Of a DNA stretch of 40,858 bases, positions 32,386 through 40,369 are shown in pieces. The stretch is taken from positions 1 through 40,858 of the forward strand of contig QKHC01000133.1 of NCBI GenBank assembly GCA_003251175.1. Reading direction: 5' to 3'. The stretch comes from Gemmatimonadota bacterium (GTDB lineage: Bacteria; Gemmatimonadota; Gemmatimonadetes; Gemmatimonadales; GWC2-71-9). Position 1 is the first letter of the stretch, and each line of letters opens with the position of its first letter. The notes beneath the pieces are model-generated. The model was not told the origin of the DNA. It did not search any database and saw nothing but the letters and a program-made list of their open reading frames with translations. The position numbers and the translations under genes are program-made.

Positions 32386-34035
32386 TCAACTCAGCTCCAG
32401 CGTCGGGATGAAGGTCGGCTCCCGCCGCGCCTTGGTCGCCTGCTCGAAGGCGTAGGCGATACGGATCAGCACCGGCTCGCTCCAGGCGCGCCCGAAGAAG
32501 GAGATCCCCATCGGCAGGCCCATGTGGAACCCCGCGGGAACGGTGATGTGCGGATACCCCGACACCGCCGGGAACTGCGAGCTGCCACCACCACCGCCGC
32601 CGCCCGTCAGGGTAACGAGATCCACCAGTCCCGCCGGCCCACCGGAGGGGCCCATCAGCGCGTCGAGGCGGTGCCGGTCCATCGTCGCGTCGATGCCCTG
32701 CGCGCGCGTGAGCTCGACGCATTTCGCCCGGGCGTCGATATACGCCTGGTCGGTGAGCGGTCCCCTGGCCTGGGAAGCGATGAACGTTTCCTGGCCGAAG
32801 TAGGGCATCTCGCGGTCGCGGTTCGCCTCGTTGAACGCGATCAGATCGGCGAGGGTGCGGTACTTCACGCTCGCCGGCATGCCGGCGAGATAGGCGTTGA
32901 GGTCGGCCTTGAACTCGTACTCCAGCACCGTCTCCTCGGCCTCGCCGACCTTGCCAACGGTGGCGAGGTCGGCGGGATCGACGACTTCGGCGCCGTGCGC
33001 GCGCAGCGTCGCGATGGCCGTCTCCAGCAGCCGATCGAGGACGGGATTGCGTCCCGAGCGAGAGCGCACCCCGATGCGCATGCCGCGCAGGCCCTCAGGC
33101 TCGAGGAAGCGGGTGTAGTCGGGCGCGATGTGCCCCTTCGCGGCTGCCGTCGCCCCGTCGCGCGCATCGACGCCGGCCATGGCGCCCAGCAGCACCGCGG
33201 CGTCCGCCACCGTACGAGCCATGGGCCCCGCGGTGTCCTGGCTGTGCGCCAGCGGGATGACGCCGCCGCGGCTCACGAGACCAAGCGTCGGCTTGATTCC
33301 CACGATGCCGCACGCGTTTGCCGGGCTGACGATCGAGCCGTCGGTCTCGGTACCCACGGCGACGGGACAGAAATTGGCGCTCACCGCGACGGCCGACCCC
33401 GAGCTCGAGCCGCTGGGGTTGCGGTCGAGGACATAGGGGTTGCGGCACTGGCGCCCGCGACCGCTCCAGCCCGACGACGAGCGGGTGGAGCGGAAGTTGG
33501 CCCACTCGGAGAGATTCGCCTTGGCCAGAATCACCGCACCGGCAGCGCGCAGGCGCTCGACGAGAAAGGCATCCCGGGCGGCGATGTTCCCCTCGAGGGC
33601 AAGCGAGCCGGCGGTCGTCTGCATGCGATCGCGCGTGTCGACATTGTCCTTGAGGATCACGGGAATGCCGTGCAGGGGTCCACGCACCCTGCGCTGCGCG
33701 CGCTCGCAGTCGAGCTCTGAGGCGAGCTCCAGGGCATCGGGGTTGGTCTCGAGGACGGCGCGGAGCGTGGGTCCCTGGCGATCGAGCGCGGCGATCCGCT
33801 CGAGGTACGCGGCCGTGATGCTGCGCGAAGTGAGACGGCCGGCCCGCATGCCGTCCTGCAGGTCCGCGATGCTCGTCTCGGCGAGGGCAAAGGCCTGCGG
33901 CTCGGTCGCTCGTGGAGGTGATACGGAAGCGCCGCCACGACGCGGAACGGGAAGCGCCGCCGCGGCCGCCGCGGCCGCGCCCAGCTCGAGGAATCCGCGA
34001 CGTGACAGGCGATCGGATGAATGGTGGCTGGCCAT
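32386..34035 (-). CDS. Amidase-signature family amidase with Tat-type signal
   Basis: Amidase of 549 residues. The N terminus has a twin-arginine signal (SRRGFLELG, 11-19, followed by an Ala run), so it is exported folded. The Ser-cisSer-Lys triad of the amidase-signature fold is visible: Lys129 in VILKDN, cis-Ser210 in PSGSSSGS and nucleophile Ser234 in TETDGSI. Family enzymes hydrolyse amides of varied size; exported relatives are often annotated as amidases without known substrate. A run of eight Gly near residue 475 forms a flexible linker. It follows the symporter on the same strand after an 84-nt gap, so it may supply an amine or acid that the symporter takes up. Confidence 0.92.
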   Translation of the reverse strand: MASHHSSDRLSRRGFLELGAAAAAAAALPVPRRGGASVSPPRATEPQAFALAETSIADLQDGMRAGRLTSRSITAAYLERIAALDRQGPTLRAVLETNPDALELASELDCERAQRRVRGPLHGIPVILKDNVDTRDRMQTTAGSLALEGNIAARDAFLVERLRAAGAVILAKANLSEWANFRSTRSSSGWSGRGRQCRNPYVLDRNPSGSSSGSAVAVSANFCPVAVGTETDGSIVSPANACGIVGIKPTLGLVSRGGVIPLAHSQDTAGPMARTVADAAVLLGAMAGVDARDGATAAAKGHIAPDYTRFLEPEGLRGMRIGVRSRSGRNPVLDRLLETAIATLRAHGAEVVDPADLATVGKVGEAEETVLEYEFKADLNAYLAGMPASVKYRTLADLIAFNEANRDREMPYFGQETFIASQARGPLTDQAYIDARAKCVELTRAQGIDATMDRHRLDALMGPSGGPAGLVDLVTLTGGGGGGGSSQFPAVSGYPHITVPAGFHMGLPMGISFFGRAWSEPVLIRIAYAFEQATKARREPTFIPTLELS

Positions 34036-34119
34036 GTGCGACTCGGGGGAGGAGGGACACGAGGTGAACGGCGAGAAGATGCGCGCGGGAAGGACAGCGC
34101 GGAAGGCGGCTGAGCGGTG

Positions 34120-35565
34120 CTACTCCCGTGCCGCGGATTGCCGGCCGCGGGTAGCGCCGAGCCAGGCAACTACCAGCGCGAGAACGAGGGGCACGAGGCG
34201 CTCGACCCAGTCCCCCGGGGTATCGGGCAGCAGATAGAACACCACCGTGAGACCGAACCCCGTGGCGATGGACGCGAGCGCGGCGCGGCCGGCAATCCGG
34301 AACCCCGCCAACCGCAGGATCAGCACCGGCCCGAACGCCGAGCCCAGCGCGTGCCAGGCGAAGAGCACGCGAGAGAAGATCGCGGCGGGGGCGGCGATGG
34401 CGAGCAGGGTCGCGGCGCCGGTGATCGCGAGGACCACCAGCCGGCTGCGGCGCACCCCGGCCGCCCCTGCCGGGATCGTTTGTCCGGCGGCGCGCGGGAG
34501 ATCCCACGATACCGACGAGGACGCCACCAGCAGCTGGCTGTCGGCGGTGGACATGATCGCCGACAGCACGGCGGCCACCATCACCCCGGCCACCGCCGGC
34601 GGGAGCAGCGTGTTGGCGGCGTGGAACAGCACCTGCTCGGCGTCGGGGAGTCCCGTCCACAGTACCCGGGCGCACAGGCCGAGCAGCAGCATTCCGGCGT
34701 AGATCACGCACGCCCAGACGATCGCGATGACCCGGCCGCGCGCGAGCGCGGCTTCGTCGCGCAACGCCATGAAGCGATTGACGACGTGGGGCTGGCCCGG
34801 GTAGCCAAGGCCGATACCCAGCGTCCCCATCACGAAGGCGAGCCCGAGGAGCCCCGGGTGATCGCGTGTGAGGCTGAGGCCATACGGACCCGCAACGCGC
34901 TCGAGGCCCGTAACGAGCGCGGCCCATCCGCCGACTTTTGTGAGCGTGACCACGGGCAACAGCAGCGCCGCCGCCGCCATCAGCAGCCCCTGCAGGGTGT
35001 CGGTGACGCTCACCGCCCAGAATCCGCCCAGCAGGGTGTACAGCAGGATGATCGCGGCCCCGAGCGCGATGCTGGCGGCGGGCGGGAGCCCGAACGAGGT
35101 CGCAAAGGCGTGCCCCGCACCTTGGAACTGCGAGGCAACATAGAAGAGGAACGCGAAGATGATCGCTGCGGACGCGAGGCGGACAATGGCGGCGCGCGTC
35201 GCATCGCCCGGCTCGCCGGCGACAAAATCGGTGAGGGTGACGCTTTCCTGAGCGCGGCTGCGGTGCATCAGCCGCGGCGCCACCCACAGCCAGTTGATGA
35301 GAAAGCCCGATACCGTGGCGGGGAACAGCCACAGGGCGGAGAGGCCCCAGGCATAGGCCGCGCCGCTCACGCCGAGCAGCGTCCACGCCGACGACGAGCT
35401 GGCGGAGGCGCTCAGCGCCGCGACCCAGGGACCGAGGCGGCGCCCGCCGAGGTAGAAGTCGGTCTCGTCGCGGGTGCGGCGGCTGGCCCACAGTCCGATC
35501 CCGACCAGAGCCAGGTTGTAGAGAATCAGTGTCGCGAGGATCGCCTGGGGGCGGGTCAGTGACAC
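34120..35565 (-). CDS. Sodium/solute symporter (SSS family, PutP-like)
   Basis: Integral membrane transporter of 481 residues with about 13 hydrophobic helices. Family marks are TDFYLGGRRLGPWVAALS near the start, the helix-3 Gln/Gly region and the helix-8 region SAIMSTADSQLLVASSSVSWDL that forms the sodium site. This is the pattern of proline/pantothenate-type symporters; the substrate cannot be fixed. The GTG at 35565 overlaps the metallophosphoesterase stop by 10 nt, so the two are translationally coupled, an unusual pairing. The amidase follows 84 nt downstream. Confidence 0.9.
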   Translation of the reverse strand: MSLTRPQAILATLILYNLALVGIGLWASRRTRDETDFYLGGRRLGPWVAALSASASSSSAWTLLGVSGAAYAWGLSALWLFPATVSGFLINWLWVAPRLMHRSRAQESVTLTDFVAGEPGDATRAAIVRLASAAIIFAFLFYVASQFQGAGHAFATSFGLPPAASIALGAAIILLYTLLGGFWAVSVTDTLQGLLMAAAALLLPVVTLTKVGGWAALVTGLERVAGPYGLSLTRDHPGLLGLAFVMGTLGIGLGYPGQPHVVNRFMALRDEAALARGRVIAIVWACVIYAGMLLLGLCARVLWTGLPDAEQVLFHAANTLLPPAVAGVMVAAVLSAIMSTADSQLLVASSSVSWDLPRAAGQTIPAGAAGVRRSRLVVLAITGAATLLAIAAPAAIFSRVLFAWHALGSAFGPVLILRLAGFRIAGRAALASIATGFGLTVVFYLLPDTPGDWVERLVPLVLALVVAWLGATRGRQSAARE

Positions 35566-37226
35566 GTCCCGCTGCCGCTGTCGGTGAACGCCGCACCGGC
35601 GACGGGAATGAACTCCCAGGTGTAGCTACCGGGACTGAGTGTCAGCCTCAGCACCCCGAAGCTGGTAGCATCAAAGACCTCACTCGTGGGCAGCGGGTTG
35701 ACCCCGGTGTAGTGGCCTCGGCCGCCGGTGCCGACGACGAACTCGCGGATGCCGGTGAGCGAGTCCGCCACCCCCGTCGGCGTCTGGGGCGCGAAGCGCT
35801 CGTAATTGTGCTCGTGCCCCGCGAGCACCACCTCGGCACCAAAGTCGTACAGCGCCTGCCACAACGGCTCCGCCGGGTCCTCGTTGCCGTGCGCCGTGCC
35901 GCTCGAGAAGCGCGGCTTGTGCCAGTAAGCGAGCGTGCACTGCCTGTTGCTCGCGGCGAGGTCCTCCCGCAACCACAACTCCTGCGGTGATCCGGCGCTC
36001 ATGTCGATCTCGCTGTTGAGCGAGATGAGGTGCCAGGCGCCGAGATCGAAGCTGTAGTAGCCGCGGCCGGCGGGACCGGCGAGGTCGCCGAAATACGTGT
36101 AGTAGCCGACGGCCCCGGGCGTGTTGTAGTCGTGGTTCCCGGGCGACGGCCGGGTGCGCGCCCTGTGCCTGCCCCAGGTCGGCTCATAGCACTCCTGGAA
36201 CTGGGCGAGCGTACCGCTGGAGTAGGCGTTGTCGCCGGTGGTGTACACGACGCCGGGAATGCCGTCCAGCAGCTGCGCCGTCGCTTCGTCGTTGTCGTTG
36301 CCGCAGTCGGCGATGTCGCCCGCGCCGACAAACACATACGTGCTGTCCGGCGGCGCCGTCACCGTGATGGTCGCCGTGTCGGCGTGACCTTCGACAGCGG
36401 CGGTGATGGTGGCGAATCCCGCCGCAACCCCCATCACCAGCCCGTTCGTGTCCACCGTGGCGACGGACTCGGCGGCGCTCGACCACGTGACGGGTCGCCC
36501 CGTGAGCACGTTGCCGGCGGCATCCCGCGGCGTCGCGGTGAGTCGCACCGTGTCGCCGATGGCGATGCTCGCCGAATCGGGGGTCACGCCGACCGAGGCG
36601 ACGGGGACCGGTGCGCCGGTGGAAATCGTGATCAGCGAGGTATCTGAAATCGTGGCACCGCTGGCGTTGACGGTCGCCGTCACGACGACGACGTAGTCAC
36701 CCGGAGTCGGACCGGCGGTGTACAGTCCGTCGCTGTCGATGGTCCCGCCCGTTGCGCTGTAGGTCGGGCTGATGGTCACGCTGTCGGCCGCGACCAAGCC
36801 CCAGGAGGAGACGCGCATCGTGCCGCCGGGCGGCAGCATCGCAGCGCCTGGCCTGGCCACCACCTCGCTCAGTGGACCGCGGTTCTCCACGGTCGCCGTT
36901 CCGGTCAGCGCGGGCGTGGCGAGTGTGGCGGTCACCGCGAACGCTCCCACGGTCGCCCCCATCACGTAGACGCCGGCGACGTCGATCGTGCCTCCCGTAG
37001 CGCTCCAGCTGACCGCGACGTTCTGGCTGTCGCCTCCGAGGGTGAGCGCCGTGGCGCGAAACCGCAGCGTCTGGCTCGTGGCCGTGACCACGTGGCCCGG
37101 CGAGACGCGCAGCTCGGTGATGCCGTTCCCGGGCTCGGTGTGTTTGGTCGCTTCGCACCCGGCGGCGATGATGGCCGCTGAGAGCAGAACGCGCCGGGCG
37201 CGGAAGGGGAGGGACGACGCCGGCAT
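35556..37226 (-). CDS. Lipoprotein with Ig-like domains and a calcineurin-like metallophosphoesterase
   Basis: Protein of 556 residues. A lipoprotein signal ends in the lipobox AAGC (Cys24). Three beta-rich, Thr- and Val-rich segments follow: two at about 33-115 and 118-202 with repeated SATGGTID, and a bacterial Ig-like (Big_2) domain at about 208-290. The catalytic domain (about 296-556) has the purple-acid-phosphatase-like metal ligands Asp304 (GAGDIAD), Asp332-Asn333 (GDNAY), Asn364-His365-Asp366 (GNHDY), His436 (HKPRF) and His471/His473 (GHEHNY). It should act as a surface or periplasmic phosphoesterase. Downstream the symporter start overlaps its stop. A TAGCTT hexamer lies 9 nt before the ATG. 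Confidence 0.92.
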   Translation of the reverse strand: MPASSLPFRARRVLLSAAIIAAGCEATKHTEPGNGITELRVSPGHVVTATSQTLRFRATALTLGGDSQNVAVSWSATGGTIDVAGVYVMGATVGAFAVTATLATPALTGTATVENRGPLSEVVARPGAAMLPPGGTMRVSSWGLVAADSVTISPTYSATGGTIDSDGLYTAGPTPGDYVVVVTATVNASGATISDTSLITISTGAPVPVASVGVTPDSASIAIGDTVRLTATPRDAAGNVLTGRPVTWSSAAESVATVDTNGLVMGVAAGFATITAAVEGHADTATITVTAPPDSTYVFVGAGDIADCGNDNDEATAQLLDGIPGVVYTTGDNAYSSGTLAQFQECYEPTWGRHRARTRPSPGNHDYNTPGAVGYYTYFGDLAGPAGRGYYSFDLGAWHLISLNSEIDMSAGSPQELWLREDLAASNRQCTLAYWHKPRFSSGTAHGNEDPAEPLWQALYDFGAEVVLAGHEHNYERFAPQTPTGVADSLTGIREFVVGTGGRGHYTGVNPLPTSEVFDATSFGVLRLTLSPGSYTWEFIPVAGAAFTDSGSGTCH

Positions 37227-37235
37227 GGTCCATCG

Positions 37236-37241
37236 AAGCTA
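37236..37241 (-). promoter_or_regulatory. Possible -10 element TAGCTT before the metallophosphoesterase gene
   Basis: TAGCTT on the minus strand ends 9 nt before the ATG at 37226. No Shine-Dalgarno is seen before that ATG. The rest of the gap up to 37371 holds no gene or strong hairpin. Confidence 0.25.
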
Positions 37242-37371
37242 GTGGGGAGGAGCGGCGGTGGCGAGGCGGGCCCCGCGCGTGTTGTGGTTGGCGCCGTGCG
37301 CCGTTGGCACGACATCTTCGCACCATGAACCCTACGCGCGTCGTGCGATCCGGCATCCAAGTCTCTCCCGC

Positions 37372-37539
37372 TCAGTGCTGTAGCAGCGAGCTCAACATCA
37401 CGCCGAGGTAGTACGGCCACACCAGAATGGCGAGCAACCCCTTCGCGAACCCCAGGTGCAGCAGACCGATCGTGAAGAGCCACGCCGCAAACCACAGCAG
37501 CCCTGCTCCACCGTGCTGCTCGATGCGAATCCTCTCCAT
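37372..37539 (-). CDS. Small membrane protein, 55 residues
   Basis: A short gene on the minus strand from the ATG at 37539 to the TGA at 37374-37372. GAGGAG lies about 8 nt before the ATG. The product begins with a charged stretch (MERIRIEQHGG) and then has one long or two short membrane segments: LLWFAAWLFTIGLLHLGF (about 14-31) and GLLAILVWPYYLGVML (about 34-49), with a single Lys between. The LLxLGFxKGLLAILVWPYYLG pattern is reminiscent of conserved small hypothetical membrane proteins. I cannot assign a function. It lies upstream of the metallophosphoesterase on the same strand, 145 nt apart. Confidence 0.7.
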   Translation of the reverse strand: MERIRIEQHGGAGLLWFAAWLFTIGLLHLGFAKGLLAILVWPYYLGVMLSSLLQH

Positions 37540-37561
37540 CTTCACACTCCTCGCTGATTAG

Positions 37562-37575
37562 GTCGCGATCGCGAC
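37562..37575. promoter_or_regulatory. Perfect 14-bp palindrome, possible operator
   Basis: GTCGCGATCGCGAC reads the same on both strands. It lies in the divergent gap between the 55-residue membrane protein (22 nt from its ATG) and the serine hydrolase (92 nt from its ATG), a typical operator position. GC-rich palindromes of this size also arise by chance. Confidence 0.35.
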
Positions 37576-37667
37576 GGTAGCGCTGCGGACCACGCGGCCC
37601 CCACAGGATCGCGGCACCGTCCACCCGCGCCAAGAACCTTTCATTATCCGGTCACGTAGGAAAGGAC

Positions 37668-39158
37668 ATGAAGCATCGACCTTTCCTGACCGTGGCTCTC
37701 CTGTGGTGCGCTGCCACCGGCATTGCCCGCGGCCAAGCGCCCGTGCCACCGAGCGCGGCCGCCGTGCCGGCTCCCGTCGAGCTCCTCCCAATACGCACCG
37801 AGCTGTTGGATCGTGTCCACCGCGGCGAGGCACCGTCCTTTGCCCTCGGCGTGACACGTGGGGCCACGGTGATCTGGGAAGAGGCACTGGGATGGGCGGA
37901 TCGAGGCGCGGCTGTCCCAGCGACCCCGGCGACCCGATACCCCGTCGCATCGGTATCGAAGTCGATCACGGCGACGGCCGCGCTCGCACTCGCGGCTGGA
38001 GGGAGGCTGCAGCTCGATCAGCCGGTGGCGGGAATCCTCGATGATGTCGAGCTCCAAGATGCGGTCGCCGGGGTGCTGGTGTCGCACCTGCTCGCGCACA
38101 AGTCGGGCATCCCACACCTGTGGCACTACGAGTACGCAGACCGGCCCGAAACGCTGCGCGGACGGCGGGCGCTGATGGGCGATCATTTGATGCTCGTGTC
38201 ATCCCCGGGCGAGCGGTACCTCTACACCAACCTCGGCTACGGCGTGCTCGCCGAGGTGATCGAGCGCGTCGGTGACGCACCGTTCCAGCGCGTCATGGAG
38301 CGGACGCTCTTCGAGCCGCTCGGCATGGTGGCCACGACCAGCGACGCGTGGGTGGGGGACTCCGGGGCGGTCCGCGGCTACGGCGAAGACAGGCAGGCGA
38401 TTGCGGGACGCTTTCGCCTCCGTCCGGATGGTGGGGCCGGGTTCTTGTCGACCGTTCACGATCTGCTGCGCTATGCCCAGTTTCACCTCGGCGTCCGGGA
38501 GGCAGTGTCGCTCAGCCGAGACGCGGCGATCACCGTCGCCCTCACGGAGCTGCCGACCGACCGCCGCTTTGACTACTCCCGGGGGTGGGGCGTCGTGCGT
38601 CTTGACGGCAGCACCGTCCTCATCAGCGACGGTGAGGCTGCCGGTGGAGCAGCCGCAGTCCTCCTGGTGCCCGAGCGACAGCTCGGCATCGTCGTGCTCT
38701 GCAACGCGACCGGAGTTCCCGCCCTGGAGGTCGCGGCTTTCGTTCTCTCGGCGCTCGACTCCGCCCTCGCGGGTCAGCTCGGCGCGGCGGTCGAGTCGAT
38801 CCAGGCCGAGCTCACTGCGCCCGGGTGGTCACTCGCCGGACGGTTCGACGGAATCCTGCTCGACGGCAGCGATAGCGTGGCGGTGAGTGTGGACTTCACG
38901 GTTCCCGACGCGCCGGTGCTCTCTCTCGGTGGGTCGGCGTACCTGTTGCAGCAGCTGGGGTGGGACCGCGGTGCGTTGGAGGCCACCGCTATCGGCTCGC
39001 TGCCAGTGGGCGCCGGCAAGGGCCGTGTGCACCGGCTCGTGCTGATGCTGTGGAAGGATGGCGAGGAGTTGCGAGGCGTGGCACAGGAAGAACTGTTCCG
39101 CGACGGACGACCGCTCGCCGGCATTCCCCATCGGCTCGCACTCAGACCGAGCCAATGA
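37668..39158 (+). CDS. Exported serine hydrolase, class C beta-lactamase-like
   Basis: Protein of 496 residues with a signal peptide (about 1-22) and AGGAAAGG just upstream of the ATG. The serine hydrolase motifs are Ser95-x-x-Lys98 (SVSK) and Tyr186-x-Asn188 (YTN). The third motif, KTG or HxG in class C relatives, is replaced by SDG in VLISDGEAAGG, so classical penicillinase activity is doubtful, while esterase or peptidase activity may persist. The last 120 residues (after about 375) form an extra beta-rich domain like those of secreted penicillin-binding-protein-related hydrolases. It is transcribed alone or with the VOC gene that starts 90 nt further on. Confidence 0.9.
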   Translation: MKHRPFLTVALLWCAATGIARGQAPVPPSAAAVPAPVELLPIRTELLDRVHRGEAPSFALGVTRGATVIWEEALGWADRGAAVPATPATRYPVASVSKSITATAALALAAGGRLQLDQPVAGILDDVELQDAVAGVLVSHLLAHKSGIPHLWHYEYADRPETLRGRRALMGDHLMLVSSPGERYLYTNLGYGVLAEVIERVGDAPFQRVMERTLFEPLGMVATTSDAWVGDSGAVRGYGEDRQAIAGRFRLRPDGGAGFLSTVHDLLRYAQFHLGVREAVSLSRDAAITVALTELPTDRRFDYSRGWGVVRLDGSTVLISDGEAAGGAAAVLLVPERQLGIVVLCNATGVPALEVAAFVLSALDSALAGQLGAAVESIQAELTAPGWSLAGRFDGILLDGSDSVAVSVDFTVPDAPVLSLGGSAYLLQQLGWDRGALEATAIGSLPVGAGKGRVHRLVLMLWKDGEELRGVAQEELFRDGRPLAGIPHRLALRPSQ

Positions 39159-39248
39159 GCAAGGGATCACTCTGAGCGCCGAGCGTTGGCAGATGGTAGG
39201 TTTTTCCTGACCATTGTGCAGCGGCGCATCTCTCCCGAGGAGCATGGC

Positions 39249-39641
39249 ATGGCCAGGATCGGTCTTCAGAGCAGCCGGGTCTCACCCAGCATGACCGCGT
39301 CGGATCTCGAGCGAAGTATCAAGTTCTACGTGGACGGCCTGGGCTTCTCGATCACGGACCGGCACGAAGAGGGCGGTCAGCTGCGGTTCGTGATGCTCAA
39401 GGCCGGCGAGGCGGAGATCGGTCTGGGGCAGGACGATTTCGCCAAGGGGCGGGATCGCAGCAAGGGAGTGGGCATGCGCTTGTGGCTTACCACTACCCAG
39501 GACCTGCACGCGTTGGCCGAGCAGGCCAAGCGGGCCGGGTTTCCGCCCGACAACGAGGTGGCGGCGTTGCCGTGGGGCCCGCTCGGATTCGCGATCACGG
39601 ATCCGGATGGCTTCAAGCTGACGATTTCGAATCCGGGCTGA
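39249..39641 (+). CDS. Small VOC (glyoxalase) superfamily protein
   Basis: Single VOC protein of 130 residues. The ATG at 39249 is preferred over the longer frame from 39186 because GAGGAG lies 5 nt before it and the family begins here. Two beta-alpha-beta-beta-beta modules are visible: DLERSIKFYVDGLGFSITD and LHALAEQAKRAGF with LPWGPLGFAITDPDGFKLTISN. The last strand keeps the FxxxDPDG motif, but a His is absent at the usual first metal position (SPSMTASD), so metal binding is uncertain. Roles of such proteins include glyoxalase-like and resistance functions; none can be chosen from sequence. Confidence 0.85.
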   Translation: MARIGLQSSRVSPSMTASDLERSIKFYVDGLGFSITDRHEEGGQLRFVMLKAGEAEIGLGQDDFAKGRDRSKGVGMRLWLTTTQDLHALAEQAKRAGFPPDNEVAALPWGPLGFAITDPDGFKLTISNPG

Positions 39642-39736
39642 CCGCGCGTAGCGTGCAAGAAGGCGCGGCTCGGCATGAAGCACGGACGCGCGGTCGCGGT
39701 TGCACGATACGCGGGGTGGCTGGTTGGGAGGGCCGT

Positions 39737-40240
39737 ATGCCACGGTCGGCGGTTGTTCTCTGGGCGGTAATCATCGGCGTCGGCGTCACCGAGGGATGTG
39801 GTGATACGGGATCGGATCCGTCGCAGCACGCGGTCCTGTGGCAGCACGGCGGGGTGCGTCTCGAGGCAGACGACTTCTACGTCGAGATCGAAGGCACGGG
39901 CCTGCGCTTTCTCGCTGACGTGCCGGGCGTGACCGTCGGTGGCAATACGGGTAACACCACCTTCAAGACGCTCGAGCTCCAGTGGACGGAGCACGGGACG
40001 GAGATGCGGCTCTTCATCTACTTCGAGGCCGACTCCATTTCCTGGCACAGCTACGAGATCCGGACGTACGACGGGGCGCCCAACGGCGATGGCACGCGCT
40101 GGGTGTACTACTATGGACCCTTCTTCACGACTGCTGTCGGTGCGCCCTTCGTGGGGGACGTGGACCTGACCAGCGACGGGTCGGATAACGGCGTCGTAGG
40201 TCACCTGCATTTCACGAACCTGCGGTTGACGGCGTTCTAA
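39737..40240 (+). CDS. Exported hypothetical protein, possibly lipidated
   Basis: I do not recognise this protein of 167 residues. GGGAGGG lies 4 nt before the ATG at 39737. A hydrophobic N terminus (about 4-18) ends at TEGCGD with Cys21; TEGC is a poor lipobox, so lipidation is uncertain. The mature part is rich in aromatic and acidic residues with repeated beta-strand patterns (DDFYVEIEG, MRLFIYFEADSISWHSYEIRTY, WVYYYGPFF), consistent with a small all-beta exported domain. It stands alone between the VOC gene and a convergent WYL regulator; the 129-nt gap after it shows no clear terminator. Confidence 0.68.
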   Translation: MPRSAVVLWAVIIGVGVTEGCGDTGSDPSQHAVLWQHGGVRLEADDFYVEIEGTGLRFLADVPGVTVGGNTGNTTFKTLELQWTEHGTEMRLFIYFEADSISWHSYEIRTYDGAPNGDGTRWVYYYGPFFTTAVGAPFVGDVDLTSDGSDNGVVGHLHFTNLRLTAF

Positions 40241-40369
40241 GGAAGAGATCGCGGGCCGAACAGCTCGCGTTCAAGGCTGCTGCAGCGGGCTCTTCTCCCC
40301 CTCAACGTCCCTCCCCCACACGCCTCGCGGACAAACGCCACGATCGAGGCGGCACTTGGTCCACGGGCC

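Noticed and set aside
33095-35596. An 833-codon open frame on the minus strand spanning the amidase and symporter genes
   Set aside because: It is in a different frame from both recognisable proteins, its translation is Arg/Pro/Gly-rich without domains, and long shadow frames are expected at this GC content.
37305-37322. Sigma-54 promoter candidate TGGCAC...TTCGCA
   Set aside because: The GC of the -12 element is 2 nt too far from the GG of the -24 element, and this spacing is strict.
40241-40369. A terminator in the convergent gap after the last exported protein
   Set aside because: Only a small GCTGCAGC dyad and distant GAAGAG/CTCTTC arms are present, with no stable hairpin or T tract.
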